NCBI GenBank assembly: GCA_017161075.1 | Contig: CP046174.1 | Coordinates: forward strand, 558,001-622,000 | Reading direction: 5' to 3' | Source: Erysipelotrichaceae bacterium 66202529 | Lineage (GTDB): Bacteria > Bacillota_I > Bacilli_A > Erysipelotrichales > Erysipelotrichaceae | DNA length: 64,000 nt | Part shown: positions 1-8,537 of the stretch, piece after piece | Numbering within the stretch: the stretch's first letter is position 1 | Layout of the letters: each line of letters starts with the position of its first letter | Notes under the pieces: generated by a model | Seen by the model: only the letters and a program-made list of their open reading frames with translations | The model's database searches: none | What the model was told of the DNA's origin: nothing | Made by a program: the position numbers and the translations under genes

Positions 1-59
1 TGCTGTATTTTTGAAGAACAGGAAATTTGCATACATTAAAGAATGAAGAAGGAGAACGG

Positions 60-176
60 ATGAATACAAATCCACAATCACATATTCAATATTTTAGAAG
101 TAAACATAACCGTTATCAATCTCGGCTTGAAAGATTGATGTTAAGGAGAAGGTATACTAGGATGACTGTTAAATGA
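60..176 (+). CDS. small basic ORF, 38 aa, unknown
   Basis: An ATG lies six to eight bases behind a good GAAGGAGA ribosome binding site and opens a 38-codon frame ending in TGA. The product is strongly basic (many Arg and Lys, with an Arg triplet near the end) and has no membrane segment. I do not recognise it. It could be a real small protein or the tail of a larger arrangement whose upstream part is outside the window. The support is the binding site and residue composition only. Confidence 0.35.
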   Translation: MNTNPQSHIQYFRSKHNRYQSRLERLMLRRRYTRMTVK

Positions 177-630
177 GTCATTTATAATATACCAAGATGA
201 TATTATGTAAAATTCAGAAGGAGCTGTGATTGATCCTTCGCTGAATAAATAAAGCTGGATACAGCAGCATGCTTGAACGTATATGATGAGTTTCCTGCTA
301 ACGAAAAGCAGTATGGAATGGCCGCTGAGTATTTCCACATACATGCAGAGGATAGATATATTCTATTGTAGTGATATGTCATAGCCGCCTGCAGTGGTAA
401 ACAGAATATAAGGCATCGATTCACATCCCTAAGAAAAGAGAAAATGTTGAAACAGCCTGCTATAGAAATGATCATTACTATACTGTATTTTTTCCCTGCT
501 TTTGAGTGTATTGCACAGAAACCTGATTCGGCTGAGAATCATAACAGATAAGAGGCACTTTTTTAATTTTTGTTTAAAAACTGGCGTACACCTGTATGCT
601 GTGGTAAACTTATGATATGAGGTGGTAGCA
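177..630. other. 454-bp region without a supported gene
   Basis: Only short frames lacking ribosome binding sites are present, all on the minus strand and ending or starting inside rapZ. The stretch is AT-rich. It presumably holds the promoter of the rapZ operon, but I see no convincing -35/-10 pair. Confidence 0.5.
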
Positions 631-1485
631 ATGAACGAACAAAACGTAGTATTGATTACGGGAATGTCAGGTGCCGGGAAAACAACAGCCATGGGTATTC
701 TGGAGGATATGGGATATCACTGTATCGACAATTTTCCTGTGCAGCTGCTGGAATCTCTGGGAAAAATCATAAACGCCAAGCCGGATCCGCGTTACAGCAA
801 TATTGCTCTGGCAACGACAGCGATTGATTATCCGAAATTTCTGCAGTATTTTGAAAATATCGATGTGAATGTACGCGTGGTTTTCCTGGATGCATCCAAT
901 GAAAAACTGCTGCTGCGCTATAAATTTACAAGACGCCATCATCCGATGATGATGTTTTCCAAGGCGAATACGCTGGAGGAAGCCATCGAGGTGGAGCGTG
1001 ATATGTTTAATGCTTTGAATGAGCGCGCTGTGTTGCATATTGATACGACGATGATGGATCAGCACGGTCTGAAAAGTGTATTGATGGAAAAGCTGTCCCT
1101 GAACAGCAAACAGGTATTTTCCATATCCTTTGTATCCTTTGGCTTTAAGCACGGGGTGCCGATGGATGTTGATCTTGTTTTTGATGTCAGATTTCTTCCC
1201 AATCCATATTATATAGAGGAGCTGCGTGAACAAACAGGCGATGATGCACCGGTCTATGATTATGTCATGAGCTTTGAACAGACAACGGAATTTATCCGCC
1301 ATCTCAAAAGCTTTCTGGATTATGTATTCATCCAGTATAAAAATGAAAAGAAAAATCATCTTACAGTAGGTATCGGCTGTACCGGCGGACATCATAGAAG
1401 CGTGTCTGTCACCAACTGGCTGTATTCCCACTATAAAGACCAGTATCATTGTTATAAATCACACAGAGATAAGAAAGTAGGCTGA
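631..1485 (+). CDS. rapZ: RapZ/YvcJ family nucleotide-binding RNase adapter
   Basis: This 284-residue cytoplasmic protein has a Walker A motif GMSGAGKT at about residues 11-18 and the family C-terminal signature GCTGGHHRSV near residue 254. In enterobacteria RapZ presents the sRNA GlmZ to RNase E and binds GlcN6P; in Bacillus YvcJ is an NTPase linked to competence. I chose ATG 631 over GTG 622 because AGGTGG at 620-625 is well placed for it. The gene is followed after 4 bp by yvcK and then whiA, the order conserved across Firmicutes and actinobacteria, so an operon is likely. Length is normal for the family. Confidence 0.96.
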   Translation: MNEQNVVLITGMSGAGKTTAMGILEDMGYHCIDNFPVQLLESLGKIINAKPDPRYSNIALATTAIDYPKFLQYFENIDVNVRVVFLDASNEKLLLRYKFTRRHHPMMMFSKANTLEEAIEVERDMFNALNERAVLHIDTTMMDQHGLKSVLMEKLSLNSKQVFSISFVSFGFKHGVPMDVDLVFDVRFLPNPYYIEELREQTGDDAPVYDYVMSFEQTTEFIRHLKSFLDYVFIQYKNEKKNHLTVGIGCTGGHHRSVSVTNWLYSHYKDQYHCYKSHRDKKVG

Positions 1486-1489
1486 CCGA

Positions 1490-2461
1490 ATGAAAAATGT
1501 AGTCGTAATCGGTGGAGGGACTGGTTTATCTGTTATGCTACGTGGTATGAAGCAGATTGAAAATATCAATTTGACCGCCATTGTAACGGTAGCGGATGAC
1601 GGGGGAAGTACCGGACGGATCCGACGTCAGTTTCATATTCCAGCTATGGGCGATGTGCGTAATGTCATGTGTGCCATGGCGGAGGAGGAGAGTATCTTTA
1701 CATCACTTATGAACTATCGTTTTGATGGAGAATGCGGGGATGTGGGCGGACACAATCTGGGGAATCTGATTCTTACTGCGATGACCAAGACAACCGGAAG
1801 CTTTATGGAGGCAATCCGCACATTTTCCAAATTCCTGAATGTTAAGGGACAGATCATACCAAGCTCCCTGCAGGTTATTACCCTGTATGCCGTAATGGAG
1901 GATGGAACGATCGTCCGCGGAGAAAGCAACATACCAAACTTCAACAACCGGATTGAAAAGGTATTTTATCAGCGTAAGGTGGAGCCAACAAGAGAAGCAT
2001 TACAGGCTATTCATGAGGCAGATGTCATCGTCTATGGGATCGGTAGTCTGTATACAAGCATCATGCCGAATCTGATCGTAGACGGTGTTGTAGAGCAGCT
2101 GCGCAGCAATACAGTGAAAAAAATCTATTTCTGCAATGCGATGACCCAGCCGGGAGAAACGGATGACTTTACACTGGAGGATCATGTTGCGGCGATTCAG
2201 AAGCATTCCTTCCCGGAAGCAGTGGATATCGTTATTACCCACAATAACCGTGCATCGGATCATATCCTAAAGAAATATAAAGAAATGGGAAGCGAGCCGG
2301 TACGGGTGGCGCAAAAGGAGCACTCCTATCAAATCCTGTATCGGGATGTATTAAACTTCGATGACGACCTGATTCGTCATGATTCAAATAAAATCCGGGA
2401 TGTTCTCGGTGAGATTATAAACAGTAAGGATGAAGAGGAATGTCTTTTACAACAGAAGTAA
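1490..2461 (+). CDS. yvcK: YvcK/GlmR, gluconeogenesis factor (2-phospho-L-lactate transferase-like fold)
   Basis: The 323-residue product opens with the nucleotide-sugar binding loop VVIGGGTGLSVMLRG and the conserved DDGGSTGRIR segment. In Bacillus YvcK/GlmR binds UDP-GlcNAc and stimulates GlmS, routing carbon to cell-wall precursors during growth on gluconeogenic substrates. It lies between rapZ and whiA and its 3' end overlaps whiA by 22 bp, which implies translational coupling. It is cytoplasmic, full length, and shows no anomaly. Confidence 0.96.
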   Translation: MKNVVVIGGGTGLSVMLRGMKQIENINLTAIVTVADDGGSTGRIRRQFHIPAMGDVRNVMCAMAEEESIFTSLMNYRFDGECGDVGGHNLGNLILTAMTKTTGSFMEAIRTFSKFLNVKGQIIPSSLQVITLYAVMEDGTIVRGESNIPNFNNRIEKVFYQRKVEPTREALQAIHEADVIVYGIGSLYTSIMPNLIVDGVVEQLRSNTVKKIYFCNAMTQPGETDDFTLEDHVAAIQKHSFPEAVDIVITHNNRASDHILKKYKEMGSEPVRVAQKEHSYQILYRDVLNFDDDLIRHDSNKIRDVLGEIINSKDEEECLLQQK

Positions 2462-3378
2462 AATCACAGATTGCAGCAAATGAACTGCATCCCTGCTGCA
2501 TGAAGGCGGAGCTGACAGCAGTCCTGCAGATGTGCTCTACGATGAATTTCACATCAGAGGGAATGCATCTGACAATTAAAACGGAAAATGCCAATACCGC
2601 AAAGCGTGTCTTTCGTTTTCTGAAGGAGCTGTATCATGTGGAAACCCAGCTTTCTGTCATTAAGAAAATGAAGCTGAAGAAAAACAATATCTATGTGATC
2701 CGCGTAAAGAATAAAGCGATGGAAATCCTGCGTGATCTGGAAATCATGACGGAAAAGGGATTGCAGAATCATCCCTCCAGTAAAATGGTACGCAAGGAAT
2801 GCTGTGCAAGAGCTTATCTTGCCGGTGCATTTCTGGCGGGAGGCTCTGTGAATTCTCCCAGTAAATCCAATTATCACCTGGAAATCAGTACACAGAATGC
2901 TGATCTGGCAAAATTTATATGGAAGCTGATGCAGCGCTTTGATTTACCTGCAAAGCAGATCAAGCGTAGGAATCAGGAGGTCGTGTATCTGAAAGCGAGT
3001 GATAAAATCAGTGATTTTTTGCGCTGTGTAGGAGCAAGCGATGCTGTATTCACCTTTGAAGACAGCCGCATTCAGCGTGATTTTATGAATTCCCTGACAC
3101 GTCTGGATAACTGTGAACTGGCAAATGAAATGAAAAGCATAACAGCAGGAAAGAAGCAGCTGGAGGATATACAGTGGATTGAAACCTACCGTACACTGGA
3201 CAGCCTACCGGAGAAGCTGCAGCATGTGGCCCTTGCTAGAAAGGAGCTTCCCGAGGCAAGCTTGAATGAGCTGTGTGAATATTGCGCTGATGAATTTCAG
3301 GAGACGATATCAAAATCCGGTATGAAGCATCGTCTCGCAAAGCTGCGGGAGCTGGCAGATCAATATCGAAAGGAATAA
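2440..3378 (+). CDS. whiA: WhiA DNA-binding protein
   Basis: This is a 312-residue protein with a LAGLIDADG-like N-terminal fold (segment AYLAGAFLAGGSVNSP at about residues 126-141) and a C-terminal helix-turn-helix (LARKELPEASLNELCEYC onward), as in WhiA. In Streptomyces it acts with WhiB in sporulation septation; in Bacillus it affects division and chromosome segregation. The start lies inside the end of yvcK with GAAGAGG as binding site. The catalytic acidic residues of true homing endonucleases are not expected in WhiA and are not obvious here. Confidence 0.95.
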   Translation: MSFTTEVKSQIAANELHPCCMKAELTAVLQMCSTMNFTSEGMHLTIKTENANTAKRVFRFLKELYHVETQLSVIKKMKLKKNNIYVIRVKNKAMEILRDLEIMTEKGLQNHPSSKMVRKECCARAYLAGAFLAGGSVNSPSKSNYHLEISTQNADLAKFIWKLMQRFDLPAKQIKRRNQEVVYLKASDKISDFLRCVGASDAVFTFEDSRIQRDFMNSLTRLDNCELANEMKSITAGKKQLEDIQWIETYRTLDSLPEKLQHVALARKELPEASLNELCEYCADEFQETISKSGMKHRLAKLRELADQYRKE

Positions 3379-3415
3379 AATTGAATAAAAAGTGCAGACT
3401 ATAAAGGGTGATCTT

Positions 3416-3967
3416 ATGAAATTAAGACTGTTTATCATGTTTGCACTTTTTCCTTTTCTGCATGCGACAAGCTATACGGCAAAGCTTGTTAGCTGCAATC
3501 AGGATCAAATCATACTGAAAAGTCAGGACAGTGACGTAAAGGTTGCACTGTTCAATACAAAAATAACAAAAGAGGAAGGGTGGAAGGAAGCCTGCGAGCT
3601 GCTGGAGGATGCTAAAACCATTCGCTTTGAAATCGATCCGTCAAGTAAAATCGAAGAACCCGTACCGGTCTATCTGTTTGCGGATGATAAGCTGGTACAG
3701 GAGGAGCTGATGAAGCAGGGGTATGCATACCCAATGATCCGCAATCCGGAATATACATATGAAAAGCGACTGGAAGCGGCCTATGATGCGACCCAGACGA
3801 TGGCAAAGCCGGCAGAGATAAACACAAAAAGCCGTCCGGCACTGGTTGGCCCGCTGTATCTTGCAGGCGCACTGCTGCTGTGGTGTGTGATGGCGTTGTA
3901 TATCCTATACCGGCGCAGAAAAAAACAGAAGCCGGTACAAAGGAAACAGACAGAAACACCAGACTAA
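3416..3967 (+). CDS. SNase-like domain protein with C-terminal membrane anchor
   Basis: The 183-residue protein has an N-terminal hydrophobic signal segment (residues 1-16), a compact region resembling the staphylococcal-nuclease fold (an OB-type strand set followed by DDKLVQEELMKQGYA and YEKRLEAAYDATQ, the usual SNase C-terminal helices), then a transmembrane helix (about 143-165) and a basic tail. I do not see the full catalytic Arg-Asp-Glu-Arg set of active thermonuclease, so activity is doubtful. I chose ATG 3416 because it follows AAAGGGTGAT. It probably sits outside the membrane, anchored by its C-terminus. Cotranscription with whiA is possible (37-bp gap). Confidence 0.6.
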   Translation: MKLRLFIMFALFPFLHATSYTAKLVSCNQDQIILKSQDSDVKVALFNTKITKEEGWKEACELLEDAKTIRFEIDPSSKIEEPVPVYLFADDKLVQEELMKQGYAYPMIRNPEYTYEKRLEAAYDATQTMAKPAEINTKSRPALVGPLYLAGALLLWCVMALYILYRRRKKQKPVQRKQTETPD

Positions 3968-3982
3968 TCAAGTTTTTACGCT

Positions 3983-4012
3983 TTTACATTCACAGATGTG
4001 CGGTTTTATATT
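3983..4012 (+). promoter_or_regulatory. sigma-A-like promoter for the 89-aa membrane protein gene
   Basis: TTTACA at 3983-3988 and TATATT at 4007-4012 are separated by 18 bp, about 30 bp ahead of the next start codon. A second overlapping TATAAT begins at 4012. Confidence 0.45.
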
Positions 4013-4043
4013 ATAATGAGAGAAGAAAGCGAGGAAATCGTAC

Positions 4044-4313
4044 ATGGATGTTATCATTTATTTACTCTTTATCTGCCTGGTTATTTTTTTGGTGATAACA
4101 CTGCTGCCGGTGATACTGCCGATTGTAGCTTTCATCGTCATAGCTTTTTCCATTCTTATCTGGTATGCCAAACGCAAGGTGCGTAAGCATATGGAGGAAT
4201 ATGAAAATGACTGGAATCAGCAGCAGGAGGATTATACAACAGGAAACAGCTCGGATCTGGGTTCTGATGATATTATAGATGTGGAATTTACAGAACGGGA
4301 AGAAGACGAGTAA
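4044..4313 (+). CDS. small membrane protein with acidic tail, unknown
   Basis: This 89-residue protein has one long or two tightly packed hydrophobic segments (residues 3-42), a basic stretch (KRKVRKH) expected to be cytoplasmic, and a strongly acidic C-terminus ending in an IIDVEF-type motif. I do not assign a family. It is followed after 3 bp by the acetyltransferase gene, so the two are likely cotranscribed. Confidence 0.6.
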   Translation: MDVIIYLLFICLVIFLVITLLPVILPIVAFIVIAFSILIWYAKRKVRKHMEEYENDWNQQQEDYTTGNSSDLGSDDIIDVEFTEREEDE

Positions 4314-4316
4314 GCT

Positions 4317-5231
4317 ATGCTGAGAAATGCAGGAAAACAGGACAAGGCAGAGATATATGAATTATGGAAGCAATCCTATCCGAATCAGAATCGAAATTAT
4401 CTGAATTTTTATTTTAAAAATTTATTTGACAAGGGACGCTGTACTGCGCTGGAACAGGATCAGCGCATCATTTCCAGTCTGCAGATCAATGAGCATATCC
4501 TGCGCTTGCGGGAGAAGCAACTGAAAATCAGCTATTTACTCGGAGTATCCACACTGCCGGATTACCGCAGAAGGGGACATATGCGCAGGCTGATGGAATC
4601 CGCGATTGATGAAGCAGGGCATAATCATCTGGTAACACTGATTCGCGGCTTTTATCCGAAGCTCTATGAGCAGTTTGGTTTTGAAACCATCTATGAACGA
4701 AAGCTGTATACAGTTCCCAGAGAATGTCTGCATAAGGTTTCTTTAAAAAATATATCCTACTCCGCAGAGCCGCAGGAGCTCTTACAGGCCTACCAGAGCT
4801 TTACCAAGCATTTTGACGGGAACTATGTTCGCGACCGTGAATATTATGTGCTATTGCAAAATGAGCTTGTGATTACGCAGAAACAGATGGTCGTTTACAG
4901 GAACAGGCAAGGGGAAGTATGCGGCTATGTTATCTTTCAAAAAAAGAAGCAGGAGATTCATGTGGAAGAAGCGGTATATCTGGAATCTGTGGTTTTAATG
5001 CGTCTGTTGAAGGCCGCAATCGGCAAGGAGCAGGAGATACTTGTAGAGGTTTCACAGAGTGAAAAGCTGGAAAAGATATTTCCACTGCTAATACCAAAGA
5101 AACAGCCGTTTATCATGGCAAGGATCAATAATCTGGAGCTGTTTAACAAGCTTTATAATTTGGAAGTGAAGTCAGCAGCTGAGGCGTTTGCTTCGGCAAG
5201 TCGTCCGTTGTGGATTCATGAATATTATTGA
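4317..5231 (+). CDS. GNAT N-acetyltransferase, Eis-like
   Basis: The 304-residue protein carries the acetyl-CoA binding signature VSTLPDYRRRGHMRRLM at about residues 79-95 and a C-terminal extension, matching the Eis/COG4552 group of GNAT enzymes rather than single-domain GNATs. Related proteins acetylate amines, including aminoglycosides in some lineages, but the substrate here cannot be read from sequence. The start codon follows the upstream stop by 3 bp. The region after the stop (5232-5478) contains no gene. Confidence 0.8.
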   Translation: MLRNAGKQDKAEIYELWKQSYPNQNRNYLNFYFKNLFDKGRCTALEQDQRIISSLQINEHILRLREKQLKISYLLGVSTLPDYRRRGHMRRLMESAIDEAGHNHLVTLIRGFYPKLYEQFGFETIYERKLYTVPRECLHKVSLKNISYSAEPQELLQAYQSFTKHFDGNYVRDREYYVLLQNELVITQKQMVVYRNRQGEVCGYVIFQKKKQEIHVEEAVYLESVVLMRLLKAAIGKEQEILVEVSQSEKLEKIFPLLIPKKQPFIMARINNLELFNKLYNLEVKSAAEAFASASRPLWIHEYY

Positions 5232-5478
5232 AGGATGTGCCTGGTGCATATCTTTTTATTATTTTGTAAGGCTTTAACATATTAGTCATGAGATAAGCTG
5301 AAACAGTGTATTTGTTAATACGTTTCTTACTGCGTAAAGCATCATGATTACCCCGTTATTGTAAAAGCTCCTGGTATGGGCAGCTATATTAGGATAAAGG
5401 AAGATATCCAATAAAAAGTAGATATCCAACAGTATTATATGAGTTCGATAAAAAGGCAGAGTACTTGTTTTATATATG

Positions 5479-5517
5479 AAAAAAGACACAAGTCCACGTA
5501 TAGGTGAACCTGTGCCT
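5479..5517 (-). terminator. intrinsic terminator of the minus-strand membrane gene
   Basis: Read on the minus strand, an 11-position stem (CACAGGTTCAC with its near-complement, 9 of 11 paired) is followed by six T. It lies 62 bp downstream of the 5579-6145 gene. Confidence 0.75.
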
Positions 5518-5578
5518 GATTATTATGAATAAAATACATGAAAGCAAATAGGAGTTTCAACAGCTTTCCGTATCCGGA

Positions 5579-6145
5579 TTACTTCTTGTCTGCAAGAGAA
5601 GGATTTGCTTTTTTATAAAATAAAGCACGTACCTGAAACAGGGAAATACAAATCGCAAGGATTCCCAGTGCGATACACATGGCTTTCATCAGGTCATCGT
5701 AGCCTCCCTCAGAAAACGGCAGAAGAATAATCAGAATGCCGAACAGCAGGTAGGCTGCAATCTTCATATAGATTTTCTTCGTTTCCTCACTTGCGGCAGT
5801 CAGCAGTCTTGGCGGTCGTTCCTTCGGTTTAAAATTTGGAATCTGCGTCTGCTTCTTCAGGAATAAACGAAACTTCACTTCCATCAGTACATAGGCTGCC
5901 ACTCCAATAACGATAGAGAGCAGAGCCCCCAAATCAAGGGAATATGCCAGAATTCCGCCAATCAGACCTACGATGAAGCGAGAACTGTAGGTTTTGTATT
6001 TTGGAATATCATTCAGGATGTAGCCTACATGATTGAAAACATTATAATACACATAGCGGTTGTGATCATCCTTATAGATATGCATGCCGGCGAGCTCTTC
6101 GCCATTCATGCCCTTTTTCTTCTTATTTACAGCTTTATTAGCCAT
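5579..6145 (-). CDS. conserved membrane protein, four predicted helices, unknown
   Basis: The 188-residue protein has a short basic N-terminus, a soluble stretch rich in Tyr and His (about residues 18-45), and hydrophobic segments near 52-68, 71-85, 128-143 and 157-173. I chose the second Met of the frame (6145) because AGAGGTGAT lies just ahead of it. No enzyme motif is visible. It stands alone on the minus strand between a GNAT gene and the AgaS operon. Confidence 0.65.
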   Translation of the reverse strand: MANKAVNKKKKGMNGEELAGMHIYKDDHNRYVYYNVFNHVGYILNDIPKYKTYSSRFIVGLIGGILAYSLDLGALLSIVIGVAAYVLMEVKFRLFLKKQTQIPNFKPKERPPRLLTAASEETKKIYMKIAAYLLFGILIILLPFSEGGYDDLMKAMCIALGILAICISLFQVRALFYKKANPSLADKK

Positions 6146-6255
6146 GTTATCACCTCTTGTGTACATTATATATGGAAACGCTTTTTTCGTCTAGCAAAAC
6201 AAGAATATAAATTAGCAATAATTTTGCACAAATTAACAACATTTTACGGCTCTCG

Positions 6256-6284
6256 TTGTTTTTTTATAAACGCTGAGCTATAAT
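6256..6284 (+). promoter_or_regulatory. promoter of the agaS-EIIA-yajC operon with an operator-like inverted repeat
   Basis: TTGTTT at 6256-6261 and TATAAT at 6279-6284 have ideal 17-bp spacing. Immediately downstream, GAAATC (6285-6290) and GATTTC (6302-6307) form an inverted repeat across the expected transcription start, a reasonable operator for a local regulator such as the AraC protein at 8538-9710 (inference). Confidence 0.65.
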
Positions 6285-6332
6285 GAAATCGTAATGAAAA
6301 GGATTTCAAATCCAGAAAAGGAGTGAATGAAC

Positions 6333-7511
6333 ATGATCTTTGGAAAAGACACAAAAGAATGGGAAAGTTTAAAAGGAATTTACACGGCAACAGAAATCAA
6401 CCAGCAGCCGGACACCTGGAAAAAAACCATTAAACAGGTGGAGGAACACAAAGAAGAAATCAAGGCATTTATTGAAAATGTCACAAAACACGATGATTAC
6501 GATATTATCCTGACAGGCGCAGGTACCAGTGAATTTGTTGGAAATGCTATTTTCACATATGTAAGCAAGAGAACAAATTACAAAACAAAATCATATGCTA
6601 CTACAGATATCGTATCAGCTCCGGAAAACTATCTGTCTCAGACAAAGCCAACACTGCTGATCTCTTACGGACGCAGCGGTAACTCACCGGAATCTGTAGG
6701 TGCTGTCGATGTGGCAGACGAGGTATGCGGTAAGAACCTGTACCACCTGTTCATTACCTGTAATCATGAGGGTGCTCTTTCAAAAGCTGCAGAAAAAAGA
6801 GAAAATGCTTATGCTATCAATCTGACTCCTGAAACACACGATCAAAGCTTTGCTATGACTTCCAGCTTCTCCAACATGATGCTGGCTACGCTGCTGTGCT
6901 TCAGTCTGGACAATCTGGATGAAGTAAAGGCTGAGCTTGCGGATATCATTCAGGGTGCTGAAAAGATGCTCGCTAATAATTGGGAATTCTTTAAAAATGC
7001 AGTCGCAGATTACGACTTCAACCGTATTGTTTATCTTGGTGCTAACTGTCTTAAGGGAATCGCGCAGGAGTCTCAGCTGAAAATTCTGGAGCTGACTGCC
7101 GGAAGAGTTGCTACAATGTATGACTCACCAATGGGATTCCGTCATGGGCCAAAATCTATTATCAATGATGATACGCTGACCATTATTTATCTGAGTGATG
7201 ATCCGTATACCCGCCAGTATGAGGTTGATCTGATTAAGGAAATGAGTCCGCAGCGTAAGGGAAACAAGCTGATGGCTGTTATGAATAAGAGAGACGATGA
7301 GGTTGCTGGACTGGTAGATTACGCATTCTCATTTGATCTGGAGAATGAACATGAAAATGCATTCCTTGGATTTGATTACATCGTTGCCGCTCAGGTACTT
7401 GCATTATTCAAATCTTTATCATATGATATAACTCCGGATAACCCATGTCCTACGGGAGAGGTTAACCGTGTTGTAAAAGGTGTAACTCTGCACCCTTACA
7501 CAAAGAGATAG
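6333..7511 (+). CDS. agaS: AgaS-type SIS-domain sugar isomerase/deaminase
   Basis: This 392-residue protein has two SIS domains: the first with ILTGAGTSEFVGNA and SYGRSGNSPESVG, the second with the family signature YDSPMGFRHGPKS. AgaS proteins convert galactosamine-6-phosphate to tagatose-6-phosphate (a deaminase/isomerase role in GalNAc and GalN use). I chose ATG 6333 over 6327 because AAAAGGAG is then correctly spaced. It heads an operon with EIIA and YajC; EIIB-EIIC-EIID lie 2.6 kb downstream, so imported amino-sugar phosphate would be processed here. Confidence 0.88.
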   Translation: MIFGKDTKEWESLKGIYTATEINQQPDTWKKTIKQVEEHKEEIKAFIENVTKHDDYDIILTGAGTSEFVGNAIFTYVSKRTNYKTKSYATTDIVSAPENYLSQTKPTLLISYGRSGNSPESVGAVDVADEVCGKNLYHLFITCNHEGALSKAAEKRENAYAINLTPETHDQSFAMTSSFSNMMLATLLCFSLDNLDEVKAELADIIQGAEKMLANNWEFFKNAVADYDFNRIVYLGANCLKGIAQESQLKILELTAGRVATMYDSPMGFRHGPKSIINDDTLTIIYLSDDPYTRQYEVDLIKEMSPQRKGNKLMAVMNKRDDEVAGLVDYAFSFDLENEHENAFLGFDYIVAAQVLALFKSLSYDITPDNPCPTGEVNRVVKGVTLHPYTKR

Positions 7512-7528
7512 AAACGGAGGATAATAAT

Positions 7529-7957
7529 ATGATCGGACTAATTGTAACCGGACACGGTAATTTTGCTACCGGATTAACCAGCTCACTGAAGCTGATTGCC
7601 GGAGAACCTAAAAACTATGTGGCTGTAGATTTCCTGGAAAGCTATTCTGTGGATGATCTGGAACGTGAATTGACAAAAGCACTGGATGAGCTGAAGGACT
7701 GCGAAGGCGTTCTTGTTCTTTCTGACCTTGGTGGAGGCTCTCCATTCAAAACAGCAGTTATGGTTGGATATCCAAGAGGCAACGTGGAAGTTGTTGCCGG
7801 AACAAACCTGCCAATGCTGATTGAGGTCAACATGGGACGTCAGTTTGTTGAAGAGCTGGGTATGCTTACCGAAATGGCAATGAACACTGGAAAAGATCAG
7901 GTTGTTCGTTATGAATTTAAGCCTGTTCAGCAGGAAGAACCAACGGACGGAATCTAA
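7529..7957 (+). CDS. PTS mannose-family EIIA component
   Basis: This 142-residue cytoplasmic protein matches EIIA-Man: the phosphorylatable His sits in GHGN (residue 9), followed by LSDLGGGSPF, the conserved active-site partner segment. It accepts phosphate from HPr and passes it to EIIB. It lies 17 bp after agaS and ahead of the yajC-like gene, separated from its EIIB-EIIC-EIID partners by the minus-strand AraC gene. Confidence 0.92.
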   Translation: MIGLIVTGHGNFATGLTSSLKLIAGEPKNYVAVDFLESYSVDDLERELTKALDELKDCEGVLVLSDLGGGSPFKTAVMVGYPRGNVEVVAGTNLPMLIEVNMGRQFVEELGMLTEMAMNTGKDQVVRYEFKPVQQEEPTDGI

Positions 7958-7971
7958 AAGGCTGCTAATTC

Positions 7972-8268
7972 ATGATTGATTGGCATACCATACTCTGGTG
8001 CTGTATCACGCTTGGCTTTCTTCTCGTATGCTTTCTTATCATCTATTATATCGTGAGTGCACGAATGATGAAAAAGAAGAGAGAAGAATTAAAGGAACAG
8101 CTTGTTCATATGAAGCCTGGCAAGGATATTCTGTTCGCAGGAGGTATCAGAGGAAAGATTATCCGCGCTAAGGATGAGTATCTGGATGTTGAAGTGGCAA
8201 AGGGAATTGAAATTACAATTTCCAGACTTGCTGTCAACCAGGTGCTGGAGAAAAAAGCAAAAAAATAA
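7972..8268 (+). CDS. yajC: YajC-like membrane protein in a PTS operon
   Basis: The 98-residue protein has one N-terminal transmembrane helix (residues 8-28), a basic KKKREELKEQL segment, and the small beta domain with GKDILFAGGIRGKI typical of YajC, the Sec translocon accessory subunit. Its place inside a sugar-PTS operon rather than beside secDF is notable. As I recall, a yajC paralogue also accompanies mannose-family PTS genes in streptococcal glycosaminoglycan clusters, so the link may be functional. The ribosome binding site is weak. Confidence 0.8.
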   Translation: MIDWHTILWCCITLGFLLVCFLIIYYIVSARMMKKKREELKEQLVHMKPGKDILFAGGIRGKIIRAKDEYLDVEVAKGIEITISRLAVNQVLEKKAKK

Positions 8269-8324
8269 TAGAAACAGATACGCAGATTGAAGCTTCCTAT
8301 TTGATCATGTGTATTAAAAAAATA

Positions 8325-8379
8325 AGAGATTTCAAAATCTATTGACTATGTATCAATGGATTCGGAAGTCTCTTTTTTT
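8325..8379 (+). terminator. strong intrinsic terminator of the agaS operon
   Basis: A two-part hairpin: outer AGAGATTTC (8325-8333) with GAAGTCTCT (8365-8373), inner AATCTATTGA with TCAATGGATT, ending in seven T (8373-8379). Confidence 0.9.
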
Positions 8380-8537
8380 GTCTCATTCGAAAGTAAGGAA
8401 GAGGCTGATGGAAATGTATATTTTTTTATCTATAGAGAAAAGGCTTTAGCAGATGCTCTCATAAAATCCGGTATCGCATACCAGCGTATTTCACTTATCA
8501 GGACTGGTGCTTTGATAATGGCTTTGTTTACGTATAT

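Noticed and set aside
141..692. Three overlapping minus-strand frames upstream of rapZ
   Set aside because: No ribosome binding sites, odd composition, one runs into rapZ; treated as chance.
667..1449. 260-codon minus-strand frame inside rapZ
   Set aside because: Shadow of rapZ codon usage; no start signal and no plausible protein.
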